Shown here: piece by piece, positions 14,801 through 22,951 of the stretch
How positions within the stretch are numbered: position 1 is the first letter of the stretch
How the letters are laid out: each line of letters begins with the position of its first letter
Source of the DNA: an uncultured Georgenia sp.
GTDB lineage: Bacteria; Actinomycetota; Actinomycetes; Actinomycetales; Actinomycetaceae
DNA: 33,830 nt
Direction: 5' to 3'
NCBI RefSeq assembly: GCF_937958535.1
Contig: NZ_CALGNQ010000180.1
Location: forward strand, 1-33,830
The notes under the pieces: generated by a model
Told to the model about the DNA's origin: nothing
The model's input: only the letters and a program-made list of their open reading frames with translations
Databases searched by the model: none
Program-made: the position numbers and the translations under genes

Positions 14801-15834
14801 TCGTGGTGCGGCCCGCTGCCTGTGCTCTCGTCACGGACCGGCCGCGCGGTGCGCGCCCGCTGGGCGTAGGTGTTGAGGAGGGCAGCACCGGTGGCGGCGT
14901 CGTCGACGGTGACGACGAAGCGCCGGCCTCCGGTGCGCTCGACCGCGATCGCCTCCCCCTTGCGCAGGACCACCCCGACGGTGCCGTCGAGGGCGGCGGA
15001 GACCCGCAGGCCCCAGCCGCCGAACTCCGCGAACGGGTCCACCGTGACGACGTCGGCGCGGACCACCTCCGCGGCGGGGACGTGCTGCCGGGGGCGGCCC
15101 AGCGCCGCGCGGGCGGTGAGCCCGGTGGCGTCGACCCGGACCTGCCAGGAGAGGAAGAGCAGCACGAGGGGGACCGGGGCGAGGAAGAGCGGGGCGAGCC
15201 ACCAGCTGCCGCTCACCGTGCCGCTGAGCACGGCGAGGCCGACGAGCGCGGCGGCGCCCACCCGGCTCACGGTGCGGCCGGTGCGGCCGACGGTCGCCTG
15301 CTTGACCCACACCGCCCGCTCGCCGGGCGGCAGGTCGGTGGAGGCGGCGTCGTCCGGGACGGGGGACGCCGCCGGTGCCGCCGGGTCCGCGCCCGCCAGG
15401 GCCGCGCCCGCCGCCCCCAGGAGCACGGCCACCGCCATGGCGACCAGCGTCGCGGCGTCGGGGGACCCGGCCTCCGCCGCCGAGGGTGCGTCGACCTGGA
15501 CGGCGAGGGGGACGATCGCCAGGCCGGCGAACATCGTCGCCAGGCCCACGGCCAGCCCGAGGGTGAGGCGCCGGGTGAGCGCTTGACGCCCGGTGCGGAG
15601 GGAGATGACGGCCATGACGGCGAGGGAGACCAGGCTGATCACCGCGATCGGTGCCAGCAGCTCCTCGAGGGGGCCGGTGCGGTCCACCCCGGTGGGGCCC
15701 CAGTGGAGGGCCGCCGGACGCGGGACGCGGGGGAGCAGCGCGGCGACCACGATCCAGCCGGCCGCCGTGACCAGCACGGGGACGACGACTCCGAGGAGCC
15801 AGGCGCGGCGGCGGTGGGGCAGGGTACGGGTCAT
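14797..15834 (-). CDS. DUF1648-type membrane protein
   Basis: 345 aa. The N-terminal segment has a transmembrane helix (about 11-34) followed by ALHWGPTGVDRTGP, which matches the DUF1648/SdpI-like signature in which a helix is followed by 'p.Hw...G.pd...'. Further membrane helices lie at about 58-78, 90-112, 128-147 and a pair at about 192-230. They are followed by a soluble C-terminal domain with a WQVRVDATGLTARAALG-type beta region. The function is unknown; family members sit beside GntR/YtrA regulators, as here. The ATG at 15834 overlaps the stop of the GntR gene by four bases (ATGA), so the two are translationally coupled and the regulator probably controls this protein. Confidence 0.8.
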   Translation of the reverse strand: MTRTLPHRRRAWLLGVVVPVLVTAAGWIVVAALLPRVPRPAALHWGPTGVDRTGPLEELLAPIAVISLVSLAVMAVISLRTGRQALTRRLTLGLAVGLATMFAGLAIVPLAVQVDAPSAAEAGSPDAATLVAMAVAVLLGAAGAALAGADPAAPAASPVPDDAASTDLPPGERAVWVKQATVGRTGRTVSRVGAAALVGLAVLSGTVSGSWWLAPLFLAPVPLVLLFLSWQVRVDATGLTARAALGRPRQHVPAAEVVRADVVTVDPFAEFGGWGLRVSAALDGTVGVVLRKGEAIAVERTGGRRFVVTVDDAATGAALLNTYAQRARTARPVRDESTGSGPHHD

Positions 15835-16187
15835 CGGGGCTCCTCGGCGGTGAGCATGGCGGCGGCGGCGGACAGGGGCAGCCCGAGGCGTCCGGCCTCC
15901 CTCCGTACGGCGTCGAGCGCGGCGCGCAGGGGGGCGTAGTGCTCGACGGCCCGTGCGGTGACGACGGCACCGCGGCCGCGGCGCAGCTCGACGAAGCCCT
16001 CGTCGCGCAGGAGCTGGTAGGCGTGCAGCACGGTGTGCTGGTTGACGTCGAGCGAGGTCGCGAGGTCGCGGGCCGCGGGCAGGCGCTCCCCGCTGACCAC
16101 CTCGCCGCGGACGACGGCGGTGCGCACCTGGTCGGCCAGCTGCTCGTACAGCGGCTGGGGCGAGGCGGGGTCGATGCGGATGAGCAC
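15831..16187 (-). CDS. GntR-family regulator, YtrA subfamily
   Basis: 118 aa. The winged helix-turn-helix spans about residues 8-75: PLYEQLADQVRTAVVRGE, GERLPAARDLATSLDVNQHT, then LLRDEGFVELRRGRGAVV. A short helical tail without a large ligand-binding domain follows; this is the YtrA layout usually found next to membrane or ABC-transporter genes. The GTG at 16187 (protein starting V/M-LIRIDPASPQPLYEQ) is chosen over upstream codons for two reasons. The family begins there, and a promoter (TTGTCC, 17 bases, TACACT) ends exactly six bases before it, giving a leaderless mRNA. It overlaps the DUF1648 membrane protein gene by four bases. Autoregulation through the CTAG-N5-CTAG site in its promoter is inferred. 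Confidence 0.9.
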   Translation of the reverse strand: MLIRIDPASPQPLYEQLADQVRTAVVRGEVVSGERLPAARDLATSLDVNQHTVLHAYQLLRDEGFVELRRGRGAVVTARAVEHYAPLRAALDAVRREAGRLGLPLSAAAAMLTAEEPR

Positions 16188-16193
16188 AGTCAG

Positions 16194-16222
16194 AGTGTAT
16201 TGCTCTAGCCCAACTAGGACAA
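16194..16222 (-). promoter_or_regulatory. Promoter and operator candidate of the GntR-DUF1648 pair
   Basis: On the minus strand, TTGTCC (16217-16222) and TACACT (16194-16199) are 17 bases apart, and the -10 ends six bases before the GTG at 16187. Within the spacer, CTAG occurs twice, five bases apart (16205-16208 and 16214-16217), making an inverted repeat where a dimeric GntR protein could block RNA polymerase. Confidence 0.6.
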
Positions 16223-16393
16223 CGACCGGGCGGGCGGCCGACCGCTCCCGGGCCTGCGCAGCCATCGGATCGGCCGCGGCCGGCAGTGCCCTACCCTGCC
16301 TGTCCGGTTCCCCCACGACTGTCCGCTGTGCTCGGAGCCGATGAGATGTCAGCGTGAGGCCGCCCGGTTCTGGCGGTCAGATGGACGGCGGAG

Positions 16394-16399
16394 CACACT
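16394..16399 (+). promoter_or_regulatory. -10-like hexamer before the unknown membrane protein gene
   Basis: CACACT ends six bases before the GTG at 16406. The same hexamer and spacing occur before the LLM oxidoreductase at 30726. No Shine-Dalgarno and no clear -35 are visible. Confidence 0.4.
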
Positions 16400-16405
16400 T
16401 GTGAC

Positions 16406-17659
16406 GTGGGCATCACCGACGTGGTGCGCGGAGCTCGGCGCACACTCGCCGGTCTCCAGCCCCACCGCGTCGGCCAGGAGGAGGACGAACGCCGGCTGGT
16501 GCAGCTCCACATCGACCTCGTCGTCAACGACGACGGCGTGCGCGGGAACGCCGGGGAGGCCACGGACCTCCGCGGGCCGACACAGGACGCGTACGACGCC
16601 TATCTCGATGCCGTGCGCCGTCGCCGCGCCTGGTTCACGCTGGCCGGTACAGCGTCCTTCCTCATCGCCTCGGTCGCGGGCTACCTCGTCCTGGGCGAAG
16701 TGAGGGACGTCGACGCCTCCGTCTTCCGCGACCCGGCGGCGACCGAGCAGTATCTGCTGACCAGCGGCTTGGTGGGCATCGGTGTGGTCCTGCTCGGAAC
16801 AGCGGGCGTCCTTCTGGTGCTCGGCAGCACGAAGGCGACGTGGTTCGTGGTCGCCGGTGTGTCGTGGACGCTCTTCGCGGCGGTGTCTCCCTTCGTCTGG
16901 CTCTCTGTCGATCCGGCGTTCGCGCTCGCAGCCGTCGCCTCGATCGTCGTCTTCGCCGGTGTGGGCGCCCTGCTGATGAGCGTGTCGGCCGTGGTCGTCC
17001 AGTCCCTCTTCCGCATGGGGCTCCGTCACGCGGTCATCACGTCGCTGGGCGACTGTCTGGCGCTGGCCCTGTACGGCTCGGTGCTGCGGGCTCACATGCC
17101 GTACGACCAGGTCGGTGAGGGGCCTGGTGTCTACACAGTCACGCGGGTCGCCACACCGCTCAGCCCGTACGTGCGCACCTCGTTGGCCGCCGAGCTGGAA
17201 CGAGCGGCGCACACCGTGGTCAGGGAGTCGCGCGGGACGTCTCCGGGGAATGCGCCGATCGTCGCCGAAGCAGTGCGCGACTACGCCCTTCGGGTCGCGG
17301 GTGCTTTCGCCGGCCTTGCCGGCGCCACGGTGATCGGAGGCGCAGGGGTGGACGATCGCGTGCGGGCGTCGCTCATCGCCGGCTACACCGCGGCCTGCCA
17401 GGGCCGTTGGGACGAGCTCGCCCGGGCCGAGCCCGTGGCGTGGCGGGACTCTCGGACCCGAGCGTTGGTGACCCGTGGTGTCACCGTCGCCGCCCTCGTC
17501 GTCGCGGCTCTCGTGGTCACCCCTCGCGTCCTCACCGGGAGCACGTCCGACGACGTGCGCAACATCCTGCTGGGCGCCTCACTCCTTGCTCTCACCGATC
17601 CGCGGGGCGCACTGCTGTCGGTGCGCGACAGCTTCCGCACCGGGCTGGCCGACCGTTGA
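16406..17659 (+). CDS. Multi-spanning membrane protein of unknown function
   Basis: 417 aa; I do not recognise the family. A charged N-terminal stretch (1-75) is followed by four membrane helices at about 76-97, 117-140, 144-166 and 171-200. A soluble region of about 155 residues follows (about 205-355), then a further helix at about 359-377. A short hydrophobic patch lies near 387-397. The soluble part includes GDCLALALYGSVLRAHMPYD and GVYTVTRVATPLSPYVRTSL, with no catalytic motif that I can name. Codon use looks slightly less GC-saturated than in its neighbours, with more TTG, TAT and CGT. The GTG start at 16406 follows a -10-like CACACT by six bases. It lies alone between the GntR pair and a convergent YigZ gene, so context does not suggest a role. 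Confidence 0.75.
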   Translation: MGITDVVRGARRTLAGLQPHRVGQEEDERRLVQLHIDLVVNDDGVRGNAGEATDLRGPTQDAYDAYLDAVRRRRAWFTLAGTASFLIASVAGYLVLGEVRDVDASVFRDPAATEQYLLTSGLVGIGVVLLGTAGVLLVLGSTKATWFVVAGVSWTLFAAVSPFVWLSVDPAFALAAVASIVVFAGVGALLMSVSAVVVQSLFRMGLRHAVITSLGDCLALALYGSVLRAHMPYDQVGEGPGVYTVTRVATPLSPYVRTSLAAELERAAHTVVRESRGTSPGNAPIVAEAVRDYALRVAGAFAGLAGATVIGGAGVDDRVRASLIAGYTAACQGRWDELARAEPVAWRDSRTRALVTRGVTVAALVVAALVVTPRVLTGSTSDDVRNILLGASLLALTDPRGALLSVRDSFRTGLADR

Positions 17660-17758
17660 TCGCCGTGGGGCGCGACGTCAGGGCGCAGACGCGCACGAGC
17701 AGTGCTACGTGCACCCCGGGCGACGGTCGAGCTCGGCGCCGTCCACGTCGCGGAGCAG

Positions 17759-17775
17759 GCGACCCACCGGGTCGC
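17759..17775. terminator. Small hairpin between convergent genes
   Basis: GCGACCC (17759-17765) pairs with GGGTCGC (17769-17775) around a three-base loop, just before the YigZ stop at 17786. It may act as a bidirectional terminator; it is short and lacks a U tract. Confidence 0.3.
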
Positions 17776-17785
17776 TGCGCCGGTC

Positions 17786-18418
17786 CTAGGCCGGCAGCTC
17801 CACCACCCGTGACCCCGCCGGCCGGACCTCGGCGCCGCCCCCGGTGAGGCCCGCGACGGCGGAGGTCAGGGCGCCGTCGTCATTGGTCGCCAGGGTGAGG
17901 GTGACCTGCTCGGCGTAGGTGACGTCGTCGACGGTGAAGCCGAGAGCGCGCAGCTCCGACTCCACCCGGCCGGCCTCGGCGTGGGAGAGGGTCACCGCGT
18001 GGAGCCTGCTCTCGCGCAGGACGACCACCGGCGCCTCCTCCAGCGCCGACCGCACGGCGTCGGAGTAGGCGCGCACGAGGCCACCGGTGCCCAGCTTGAC
18101 GCCGCCGAAGTAGCGGATGACGACGGCGGAGATGTCGACCAGCCCGCTGCCGCGGAGCACCTCGAGCATCGGCATCCCCGCCGTGCCGGCCGGCTCGCCG
18201 TCGTCGGAGGACCGCTCCACGAGGTTCGCCCCGGGCACCCGGACGACGAAGGCGGAGCAGTGGTGCCGGGCGTCGGGGTAGGTGTGGCGGGCCTCCTCGA
18301 CGAGCTCGCGGGCCGCCTCCTCGTCGTCGGCGCGGCGCAGCCAGGTGATGAAGCGGGAGCGGCGGATCTCCAGCTCGGTCGTCGTGGTCACGCCGCGGGC
18401 GAGGGTGCGAAGGTCCAT
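17786..18418 (-). CDS. yigZ: YigZ/IMPACT family protein
   Basis: 210 aa, the usual length. The N-terminal UPF0029/IMPACT domain (about 1-120) shows RRSRFITWLRRADDEEAA, HHCSAFVV, SDDGEPAGTAGMPML and IRYFGGVKLGTGGLVRAYSD. The C-terminal DUF1949 ferredoxin-like domain (about 135-205) follows. Bacterial members are nucleic-acid or ribosome-linked by fold, and the eukaryotic homologue IMPACT modulates the Gcn2 pathway. No enzymatic role is established. The ATG at 18418 is chosen because it starts the conserved region; upstream codons in the same frame would add unrelated residues. No strong Shine-Dalgarno is seen, and a -10-like CACAAT lies nine bases upstream, so the leader may be very short. It is divergent from rpmF. 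Confidence 0.9.
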   Translation of the reverse strand: MDLRTLARGVTTTTELEIRRSRFITWLRRADDEEAARELVEEARHTYPDARHHCSAFVVRVPGANLVERSSDDGEPAGTAGMPMLEVLRGSGLVDISAVVIRYFGGVKLGTGGLVRAYSDAVRSALEEAPVVVLRESRLHAVTLSHAEAGRVESELRALGFTVDDVTYAEQVTLTLATNDDGALTSAVAGLTGGGAEVRPAGSRVVELPA

Positions 18419-18560
18419 GGTGGGACCATTGTGGGCCCACACCGGGCAGGAGCGGGCAATCTCACACTCCGTGCACCGCCGCCACCATTGGTCAAACCGG
18501 CCTCCGGCGTGGCAAGGTATACGACGGCAATCGTCCCGACCACGAAAGGAGCGGCAGGGC

Positions 18561-18728
18561 ATGGCAGTTCCGAAGCGCAAGATGTCCCGCAGCAACACCC
18601 GCTCTCGCCGGTCCCAGTGGAAGGCTGAGCCCACCGTGCTCCAGACCGTCCGCGTCCAGGGCCGAGAGATCCAGGTGCCCCGGCGCCTGGCGAAGGCCTA
18701 CCAGAAGGGCCTGGAGTACGCGGACTGA
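18561..18728 (+). CDS. rpmF: 50S ribosomal protein L32, zinc-free form
   Basis: 55 aa. The N-terminus MAVPKRKMSRSNTRSRRSQW is diagnostic of bL32, a protein of the large ribosomal subunit. The two CxxC pairs of zinc-binding L32 are absent; the chain contains no cysteine at all, so this is the C-minus form, also found in mycobacteria. AAAGGAG lies nine bases before the ATG. I see no Zur-like palindrome upstream, so zinc control of this copy is not suggested. It is a single-gene unit here, with a good intrinsic terminator directly downstream, and is not next to plsX/acpP as in many bacteria. Confidence 0.97.
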   Translation: MAVPKRKMSRSNTRSRRSQWKAEPTVLQTVRVQGREIQVPRRLAKAYQKGLEYAD

Positions 18729-18743
18729 CGCAGACTTCAGCAG

Positions 18744-18774
18744 CGGCCGTCACCCCACGGGGTGGCGGCCGTTT
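18744..18774 (+). terminator. Intrinsic terminator of rpmF
   Basis: A 12-bp stem (18744-18755 with 18760-18771, one G-T pair) with tetraloop CACG is followed by TTTCGCGTT. It starts 16 bases after the rpmF stop and is the only hairpin in the window with a recognisable T-rich tail. Confidence 0.8.
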
Positions 18775-18992
18775 CGCGTTGCGCAGCATGCCGGCCCACG
18801 ACACGACCTCGCGCGGCACGTCGCTGCGCGACGGCGTCGGTCTGCCCGTGGGGTCGACGTCGCCGCCACGTGTCCCGGCCAGGACCCGGTGGGGGAGTGG
18901 CCGTACGTCGGCGGGAGCGGAACGGGTGACCGGACGGGCAGTCCCGCCACTTGCCCGGGTAGGGCCGTGGCCTCCTCGCCGCGGCTGCCGAC

Positions 18993-19066
18993 TGGAGCGG
19001 GTGAAGGGAATCGAACCCTCACCATCTGCTTGGAAGGCAGAGGCTCTACCATTGAGCTACACCCGC
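18993..19066 (-). tRNA. tRNA-Gly (anticodon UCC)
   Basis: Full cloverleaf on the minus strand. Acceptor GCGGGTG/CACCCGC, D arm GCTC/GAGC, anticodon stem TCTGC/GCAGA with loop CTTCCAA (anticodon TCC at 19032-19034, reading GGA), and T arm GAGGG/CCCTT with loop TTCGATT. The tRNA body is 18996-19066 and the genome encodes the 3' CCA (18993-18995). It is divergent from tRNA-Pro. Confidence 0.97.
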
Positions 19067-19152
19067 ACGCGCCGGGAAGGCCCGGCGTGCAGCAGTGATT
19101 GTAACCCGTCGACGCCGGGTCGCCTACAATCGAAGCGCGGCCTGCCGGCCGA

Positions 19153-19226
19153 CGGGATGTAGCGCAGCTTGGTAGCGCGTCCGCTTTGGGAGCGGAAGGT
19201 CGCAGGTTCAAATCCTGTCATCCCGA
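19153..19226 (+). tRNA. tRNA-Pro (anticodon UGG)
   Basis: Full cloverleaf, 74 nt. Acceptor CGGGATG/CATCCCG, anticodon stem TCCGC/GCGGA with loop TTTGGGA (anticodon TGG at 19187-19189), T arm with TTCAAAT, discriminator A at 19226. No CCA is encoded, unlike the neighbouring tRNA-Gly. Confidence 0.97.
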
Positions 19227-19444
19227 CTCGTGACTGCCTCGGCCGCCGGCGACCGGTGCCGCGCCGGGCCCCACGGGCCGGGACGCGCTGCCGTGACGCC
19301 CGCCGGCAGCAGCCCACCGCGCGCCCCGCGCGATCACGACGAACTACGCCGGACGGCCGGCACCACCGGCGCCGCCGGTCCGGCCGGCGCGGACCTGACG
19401 TCCCGACCCTCGTCGGGCACACCTTTCGATTGGAGAGACGAGAG

Positions 19445-19762
19445 ATGAGTTCCTACCGTCCCGCACTGGAAGCGATCCTCAAGCAGATCGAACACCTCGA
19501 CGCGGCGGATGTCGCCGCCCTCACCAGCCCCGCCGTGGTGGACCAGGAGAACGCCGCACAGGGGAGGCGAGCGCTGGCCCTCGGCGGCCACGGCGAGGAC
19601 ATGGCTGCGATCGACAAGGCCGTACGCGACGCCCGGCCCGACCTCTCCCGCCCCGCCCGGGTCGCCCTGCGGTGGGCGGTCCTGGCCGAGACCTACCGCG
19701 ACACGCTCACCGACGAGCAGTACCGCGCCCTCATGGTGACCCCGGCCTCCGTCGAGGCCTGA
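19445..19762 (+). CDS. Small helical protein of unknown function
   Basis: 105 aa, not recognised. It is predicted to be soluble and almost wholly alpha-helical, with alternating hydrophobic and charged residues (YRPALEAILKQIEHLDAADV, DMAAIDKAVRDARPDL, VALRWAVLAETYRDTLTDEQ). It contains no cysteine, signal peptide or membrane segment. The ATG at 19445 has a GGAGAG purine-rich stretch at about 19432-19437. It lies between tRNA-Pro and trigger factor, and a 12-bp hairpin right after its stop separates it from tig, so it is probably transcribed on its own. Coding status is supported by strong third-position GC and a clean start and stop. Confidence 0.7.
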   Translation: MSSYRPALEAILKQIEHLDAADVAALTSPAVVDQENAAQGRRALALGGHGEDMAAIDKAVRDARPDLSRPARVALRWAVLAETYRDTLTDEQYRALMVTPASVEA

Positions 19763-19777
19763 GCGCCACTGCCCGGA

Positions 19778-19805
19778 CGCCGGGAGGCGACGCCGCCTCC
19801 CGGCG
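19778..19805 (+). terminator. Hairpin terminator after the 105-aa gene
   Basis: A perfect 12-bp stem (19778-19789 with 19794-19805) with loop ACGC lies 15 bases after the stop at 19762. There is no U tract. It separates the small gene from the tig leader, a stretch of about 180 bases in which I see no other clear element. Confidence 0.6.
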
Positions 19806-19984
19806 CGGCCGCGAGGTGGAGATCACCCGCCGGCCCGAAGCCCCGCGTCGCGGTGGGTGGGGCCGGTGCACTACGATGGAATGCGCCTGTGCGCACGGCC
19901 GCCTGCCTCGGTTCACGCACGCACGGCACGCGTCTTCCCCCGTGCGGGGGCGTCCTACGGAACCGAAGAGTGGAGAGCATTGCA

Positions 19985-21412
19985 GTGAAGAGCGCCGTCG
20001 AGAATCTTGAGCCCACCCGGGCGAAGCTCACCGTCGAGGTGCCCTACGAGGAGCTCAAGCCGACCATCGACCACGCCTACTCCCACATCAGCGAGCAGAT
20101 CAACGTCCCCGGGTTCCGTAAGGGCAAGGTCCCGCCGCGCATCATCGACCAGCGGGTCGGGCGCGCCGCGGTCATCGAGCACGCCGTCAACGACGCGTTG
20201 CCCGGCCTGTACCGCGACGCCGTCGCCGAGACCGGCATCAAGCCGCTCGGCCAGCCCGAGGTCGATGTCACCGAGGTCCCGAACGTCACCGGCGCCCTCG
20301 GCGGCCAGCTCGTCTTCACCGCGGAGGTCGACATCCGTCCGGAGATCGAGCTCCCCGACCTGAGCACCTACGAGATCACCGTCGACTCCGTCGAGGTGAC
20401 CGACGAGGACGTCGAGCAGCGGCTCGAGGCCCTCCGCGAGCGCTTCGGCACGCTCGTCGGCGTGGACCGCCCCGCCGCCGACGACGACTTCGTCTCCATC
20501 GACCTCAAGGCCACCGTGGACGGCGAGGAGGTCGACTCGGTCACCGGCACCTCCTACCAGGTGGGCGCCGGCACCATGCTCGAGGGCCTCGACGAGGCGA
20601 TCCGCGGCCTGAGCGCCGGTGAGACCGCCACCTTCACCTCCACCCTCGTCGGCGGCGAGCACGCCGGCAAGGAGGCCGAGGTGACCGTCACGGTGAACAG
20701 CGTCAAGGAGCGCGAGCTGCCGGCGGCCGACGACGAGTTCGCCGAGCTGGCCTCGGAGTTCGACACCATCGACGAGCTGCGCGCCGACCTGCGCGAGCAG
20801 GTGGCGAAGGACAAGCAGGCCAACCGCGCCGTCGCGGCCCGCGACCAGCTCCTCGAGCGGCTGCGCACCGACGTCGAGTTCCCGCTGCCGAAGAACGCCG
20901 TGGACGCCGAGATCAAGGCGCACCTGGAGGCCGAGGGCAAGCCGGAGGACGACCCGCACGGCGAGGAGGTCCGCGAGGACACCGAGAAGGCCATGCGCGA
21001 CCAGTTCATCCTCGACACGCTCGCCGAGCAGTTCGAGGTGCAGGTCGGGCAGAACGAGCTCCTCGAGTTCCTCCTGTCCACCTCGCGCCAGTACGGCATG
21101 GACCCCAACCAGTTCATCCAGTCCGCGGGTGAGGCCGGCCAGATCCCGGTCTTCGCCGGGGAGCTGGCCCGCAACAAGGCGCTCGCCGTGGCGCTGCGCC
21201 GGGTGAAGGTCGTCGACTCGGCCGGTGAGCCGGTCGACCTCAGCGAGTACATCGGCTCCGACGAGGAGGACGCCGCCGCGGCGGCCGCCGCCCAGGGCGG
21301 TGCGAGCGAGGACGCGGACGCCGGGCAGAGTGCGCAGAGCGCCGACTCGGGCGAGAGCGCCGACAGCGCGGACTCCGGTCAGAGCGCGGAGTCGGCGCCC
21401 AGCGCCGAGTGA
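19985..21412 (+). CDS. tig: Trigger factor (ribosome-associated chaperone and prolyl isomerase)
   Basis: 475 aa. The N-terminal ribosome-binding domain (about 1-115) holds the signature NVPGFRKGKVPP. The FKBP-type PPIase domain follows (about 155-245; DDFVSIDLKATVDGEEVD, YQVGAGTMLEGLDEAI). The C-terminal helical chaperone domain comes next (about 255-425). It folds nascent chains at the ribosome exit. The last 45 or so residues are a low-complexity Ala/Ser/Asp/Glu/Gly tail built from SADSG-like units (SAQSADSGESADSADSGQSA), longer than in most bacteria. The GTG at 19985 is chosen because GGAGAG precedes it at good spacing and the family starts with VKS/MKS. It is the first gene of the tig-clpP1-clpP2-clpX series, with a strong hairpin before clpP1. 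Confidence 0.96.
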   Translation: MKSAVENLEPTRAKLTVEVPYEELKPTIDHAYSHISEQINVPGFRKGKVPPRIIDQRVGRAAVIEHAVNDALPGLYRDAVAETGIKPLGQPEVDVTEVPNVTGALGGQLVFTAEVDIRPEIELPDLSTYEITVDSVEVTDEDVEQRLEALRERFGTLVGVDRPAADDDFVSIDLKATVDGEEVDSVTGTSYQVGAGTMLEGLDEAIRGLSAGETATFTSTLVGGEHAGKEAEVTVTVNSVKERELPAADDEFAELASEFDTIDELRADLREQVAKDKQANRAVAARDQLLERLRTDVEFPLPKNAVDAEIKAHLEAEGKPEDDPHGEEVREDTEKAMRDQFILDTLAEQFEVQVGQNELLEFLLSTSRQYGMDPNQFIQSAGEAGQIPVFAGELARNKALAVALRRVKVVDSAGEPVDLSEYIGSDEEDAAAAAAAQGGASEDADAGQSAQSADSGESADSADSGQSAESAPSAE

Positions 21413-21418
21413 CTCCAC

Positions 21419-21450
21419 GCGGGGGCGGTGCCGATGGGCACCGCCCCCGC
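21419..21450 (+). terminator. Hairpin terminator after tig
   Basis: A perfect 14-bp stem (21419-21432 with 21437-21450) with tetraloop GATG lies six bases after the tig stop. No U tract follows. It separates tig from the clpP operon promoter region. Confidence 0.65.
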
Positions 21451-21460
21451 GGCGTCGGTG

Positions 21461-21471
21461 CGCCGACAGCG
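21461..21471 (+). promoter_or_regulatory. ClgR-like operator upstream of clpP1
   Basis: CGCCGACAGCG fits the core CGCYNANRGCG of the corynebacterial ClgR motif as I remember it, and is followed by AAAA. ClgR activates clpP1P2 in several actinomycetes. A TAGTGT hexamer at about 21513-21518 could be the -10 of the clpP1 promoter. The match covers the core only; flanking positions agree partly. Confidence 0.45.
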
Positions 21472-21597
21472 AAAACCCGCAGCGGGCGGACGGATCCGGC
21501 CGGAAGCAGCGTTAGTGTCCTAAGAACATCGCCGCGCGGCGGTCCCTCCCCGGGGCCGTCCGGCGGAGCCCCGACGACGACCATTGGGAGCGTGCAC

Positions 21598-22215
21598 GTG
21601 AGCCTGCAGCCACGAGGTGCCCAGGAGGGCAACAGCCTGGGCCTCAACGACTCGATCTACCAGCGCCTGCTCAAGGAGCGCATCATCTGGCTCGGCTCGG
21701 AGGTGCGCGACGACAACGCCAACGCCATCTGCGCCCAGATGCTCCTCCTCGCCGCCGAGGACCCCGAGCGGGACATCTACCTCTACATCAACTCCCCGGG
21801 TGGTTCGGTGACCGCCGGCATGGCGATCTACGACACCATGCAGTACATCCAGCCCGACGTCGCCACCGTCGCCGTGGGTATGGCCGCCTCGATGGGGCAG
21901 TTCCTGCTCTCCTCGGGCACCAAGGGCAAGCGGTACGCCACGCCCCACGCCCGCGTCATGATGCACCAGCCCTCCGGCGGCATCGGCGGCACCGCCACCG
22001 ACATCCGGATCAACGCCGAGCTCATCCTCCACATGAAGCGCGTGCTCGCCGAGATCACCGCGGAGCAGACCGGCAAGACCGTCGACCAGATCAACCGCGA
22101 CGCCGACCGCGACCGCTGGTTCACCGCCCCCGAGGCGCTCGAGTACGGCTTCATCGACCACGTCGTCGAGTCCGCGGCCTCGGTCTCCGGCGGCGGCGGA
22201 ACGACCGGCAAGTAG
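21598..22215 (+). CDS. clpP1: ATP-dependent Clp protease proteolytic subunit ClpP1
   Basis: 205 aa. Serine peptidase of the S14 family that forms the ClpP1P2 barrel with the next gene product. The catalytic triad fits Ser98 (VGMAASMGQ), His123 (MMHQPSGG) and Asp172 (NRDADRDRWF); LYINSPGGSVTAG is the substrate-strand motif. The GTG at 21598 is chosen because GGGAG (21586-21590) lies seven bases upstream; another GTG at 21592 would give two extra residues. clpP2 starts 26 bases after its stop. In mycobacteria neither subunit works alone; both are needed for activity and are usually essential. A ClgR-like box lies upstream. Confidence 0.97.
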   Translation: MSLQPRGAQEGNSLGLNDSIYQRLLKERIIWLGSEVRDDNANAICAQMLLLAAEDPERDIYLYINSPGGSVTAGMAIYDTMQYIQPDVATVAVGMAASMGQFLLSSGTKGKRYATPHARVMMHQPSGGIGGTATDIRINAELILHMKRVLAEITAEQTGKTVDQINRDADRDRWFTAPEALEYGFIDHVVESAASVSGGGGTTGK

Positions 22216-22241
22216 CGGCCCCGACGACCCCAGGAGCACCA

Positions 22242-22946
<705 letters not shown>

Positions 22947-22951
22947 CGCAC

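Noticed and set aside
18490..18560. Zur operator upstream of the Cys-less rpmF
   Set aside because: No AT-rich palindrome of the TGA(N)..TCA type is visible in the upstream region.
18775..18992. Possible gene in the stretch between the rpmF terminator and tRNA-Gly
   Set aside because: Open frames here lack a Shine-Dalgarno and family features, and overlap the tRNA gene; I see nothing that I can support.
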